Shown piece after piece: positions 6,554 through 7,292 of a DNA stretch of 7,292 bases; the stretch's first letter is position 1, and each line of letters starts with the position of its first letter. This DNA is from JAIYDJ01 sp031400505 (GTDB taxonomy: Bacteria; Pseudomonadota; Alphaproteobacteria; Rhodobacterales; Rhodobacteraceae): positions 1 through 7,292 of the forward strand of contig JANNPZ010000066.1 of assembly GCA_031400505.1 (NCBI GenBank). Direction: 5' to 3'. The position numbers and the translations under genes are program-made. Below the pieces are notes generated by a model. The model was given only the letters and a program-made list of their open reading frames with translations, was not told the origin of the DNA and ran no database searches.

Positions 6554-6922
6554 TCAACCTTTGCGTCGGTATATGCGCACGCCCGCCTGCGCGCTTGCGT
6601 CACCGATTTCCGGCGCCACCGGTTGCGGCAGGCATTGAATTTCCCCTGTCCTTTCACGCCCGCAGGTTTTGTTGCGCATTTCGGCATTCAAAGTAGCGAC
6701 GCCACCAAGGCTGACTGGGCGCAGAAAGTCAGGTCCGGCACCGTTGATGCCCATCCTGATCTTGCCAAGCTTGATTGCAACCTTCAGGCCGTCGCAACGC
6801 AACGCAGGCAGGTCTGACGGCTGGCCAGGCGCGATCTTGTTCGCGATCACCGCGACGCCCTGGCAAACGGCGACAGCCCGGCGTGGCAGAACAGGGGCAT
6901 ATGCCAAGGCAGGTACTGTCAT
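6554..6922 (-). CDS. Unrecognised 122-residue protein, possible first gene of the glycan unit
   Basis: I do not recognise a family. Support for it being a gene is contextual. The ATG at 6922 has AAGG 8 nt upstream (minus strand ACAAGGTAAACCCG before ATG). Its TGA stop (6556-6554) lies inside the GAGG site of the fusion gene, 6 bp before that gene's ATG. The same stop-next-to-ribosome-site arrangement occurs at the other two tight junctions of this run. Codon use in the first half (GTC GCC, GCG GTG ATC GCG AAC AAG ATC) resembles the neighbours. The second half is less convincing, with AGG, ACA and ATA codons and a Cys/Arg-rich stretch. The product begins with a mildly hydrophobic stretch (MTVPALAYAPVL) and has four cysteines (C20, C43, C87, C98); no clear signal peptide, helix or motif is seen. 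It could instead be untranslated leader of the fusion gene. Confidence is low to moderate. Confidence 0.38.
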   Translation of the reverse strand: MTVPALAYAPVLPRRAVAVCQGVAVIANKIAPGQPSDLPALRCDGLKVAIKLGKIRMGINGAGPDFLRPVSLGGVATLNAEMRNKTCGRERTGEIQCLPQPVAPEIGDASAQAGVRIYRRKG

Positions 6923-7111
6923 CGGGTTTACCTTGTTCTTCCGCCCGCTTTGGGACGGCTATTGCTCGAACTTTTCTGCAACTATGCCGCGTTGGGCATC
7001 GGCTGTCATCTGTGATCCGCACAAAGGGCCGAATTTGACGGCTGTATTGGGCGGAATTTCGAAACAATCTGACGGGTTGCACGGACAGGCGCCGCCGTTT
7101 TGCCGCAGGGG

Positions 7112-7139
7112 TTGCCGCTGCTTGCACTGTCGCTCTATT
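7112..7139 (+). promoter_or_regulatory. Weak promoter candidate for the rightward gene
   Basis: TTGCCG (7112-7117) and TCTATT (7134-7139) are 16 bp apart and each match four of six consensus positions for -35 and -10 boxes. Transcription would start close to 7145, within or at the hairpin just before the ribosome binding site. The match is modest and may be chance. Confidence 0.25.
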
Positions 7140-7140
7140 G

Positions 7141-7156
7141 TGGCGCGTCAGCGCCA
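7141..7156 (+). promoter_or_regulatory. Perfect inverted repeat abutting the ribosome binding site
   Basis: TGGCGC-GTCA-GCGCCA is a perfect 6-bp inverted repeat with a 4-base loop. Its last base overlaps the AAGGGG ribosome binding site (7156-7161) of the GTG start at 7167. As RNA it would form a compact GC-rich hairpin next to that site. As DNA it could be a 16-bp operator directly downstream of a promoter. There is no U-run after it, so a terminator is unlikely. Confidence 0.4.
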
Positions 7157-7166
7157 AGGGGATGAT

Positions 7167-7292
7167 GTGGCAAAGGGATCACGCGAAACAAACCGGCCAA
7201 AGGGGGCGTCCAGCCTGTTCGGCACCCTTGAATTCGGGCTGCTTCGCCATGTCAGCCCGCACGGTCAGGTTACTGCCGTGTCGATGATGAAA
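7167..7292 (+). CDS. 5' part of an unrecognised protein, cut by the window end
   Basis: This frame was found by hand, since it runs off the window. From the GTG at 7167 it codes for 42 residues, including GASSLFGTLEFGLLRHVSPH and ending TAVSMMK, without a stop. Codon use is like the neighbours (CTG TTC GGC ACC, GTC AGC CCG CAC), and the other two frames hit stops or read poorly. AAGGGG lies 5 nt before the GTG. The frame stays open upstream, including an alternative GTG at 7140, but that would put the hairpin at 7141-7156 inside the gene and has no ribosome site. The start is basic (K3, R6, R10, K12), followed by a more hydrophobic stretch, and nothing marks a family. It is transcribed away from the glycan run. 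Too little is present to name a function. Confidence 0.5.
   Translation, partial: MAKGSRETNRPKGASSLFGTLEFGLLRHVSPHGQVTAVSMMK

Larger units (their letters stand above)
6923..7166. other. Intergenic region between divergent genes
   Basis: If the minus-strand frame ending at 6554 is real, this is the spacer between it and the rightward gene at 7167. Open frames across it have low-quality translations rich in Arg, Cys and Ser and look like chance. It should hold the promoter of the leftward glycan run, but no convincing -35/-10 pair is seen on the minus strand. The plus strand has the promoter and hairpin candidates listed separately. An 8-bp palindrome TTTCGAAA sits at 7057-7064. If the small minus-strand frame is not real, the non-coding stretch extends from 6548. 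Confidence 0.4.

Noticed and set aside
6729..7157. Minus-strand open frame of 142 codons at the right end
   Set aside because: It is rich in Arg and Cys, has no motif or clear ribosome site, and overlaps the better-placed frame at 6554-6922. It also runs through the hairpin and promoter candidates.

Overview
The window is GC-rich and carries an almost entirely minus-strand gene run. The gene types (a Tat-exported DUF1501 protein after DUF1800, a short TetR regulator, GT61 glycosyltransferase domains, a small GlsB/YeaQ-type membrane protein) and the codon preferences (CTG, GCC, ATC, AAC, GGC) suggest an alphaproteobacterium, most likely a Rhodobacteraceae/Roseobacter-type organism. This placement comes from gene character, not from a database match. 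The left end is a C/G/T homopolymer mass (about 1-122) that looks like an assembly or sequencing edge artefact, so the window probably starts at a contig end.

Layout from left to right. At 224-460 (+) is a 78-residue, three-helix membrane protein of the GlsB/YeaQ/YmgE (transglycosylase-associated) type. It converges, with a 6-bp gap, on a TetR-family regulator (467-988, -). Upstream of that on the minus strand is the DUF1800-DUF1501 pair (2199-3524 and 1030-2196). These two genes are translationally coupled, with a Shine-Dalgarno sequence built from the last codons of the first gene. Further upstream are two glycan genes: a GT-A-fold glycosyltransferase with a DxD motif (3577-4464), and a 693-residue fusion of an alpha/beta-hydrolase-like domain, a helical linker and a GT61-type glycosyltransferase domain (4466-6547). 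Just before the fusion gene lies an unrecognised 122-codon reading frame (6554-6922) that may be the first gene of the run. The right end holds an intergenic region with a hairpin next to a ribosome-binding site, and the 5' part of an unrecognised plus-strand gene that runs off the window.

How they may work together. The fusion protein and the GT-A enzyme are 1 bp apart and surely co-transcribed. Together they read as a small surface-glycan assembly or decoration unit, with the hydrolase-like domain possibly removing or transferring an acyl group on the same glycan (inference). The DUF1800/DUF1501 pair is a recurrent two-gene module of unknown biochemical function. Here only DUF1501 has an export signal. 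A weak promoter candidate in the 52-bp gap before DUF1800 means the pair may be separate from, or only partly joined to, the glycan genes. The TetR gene follows DUF1501 by 41 bp and could be the last gene of that unit.
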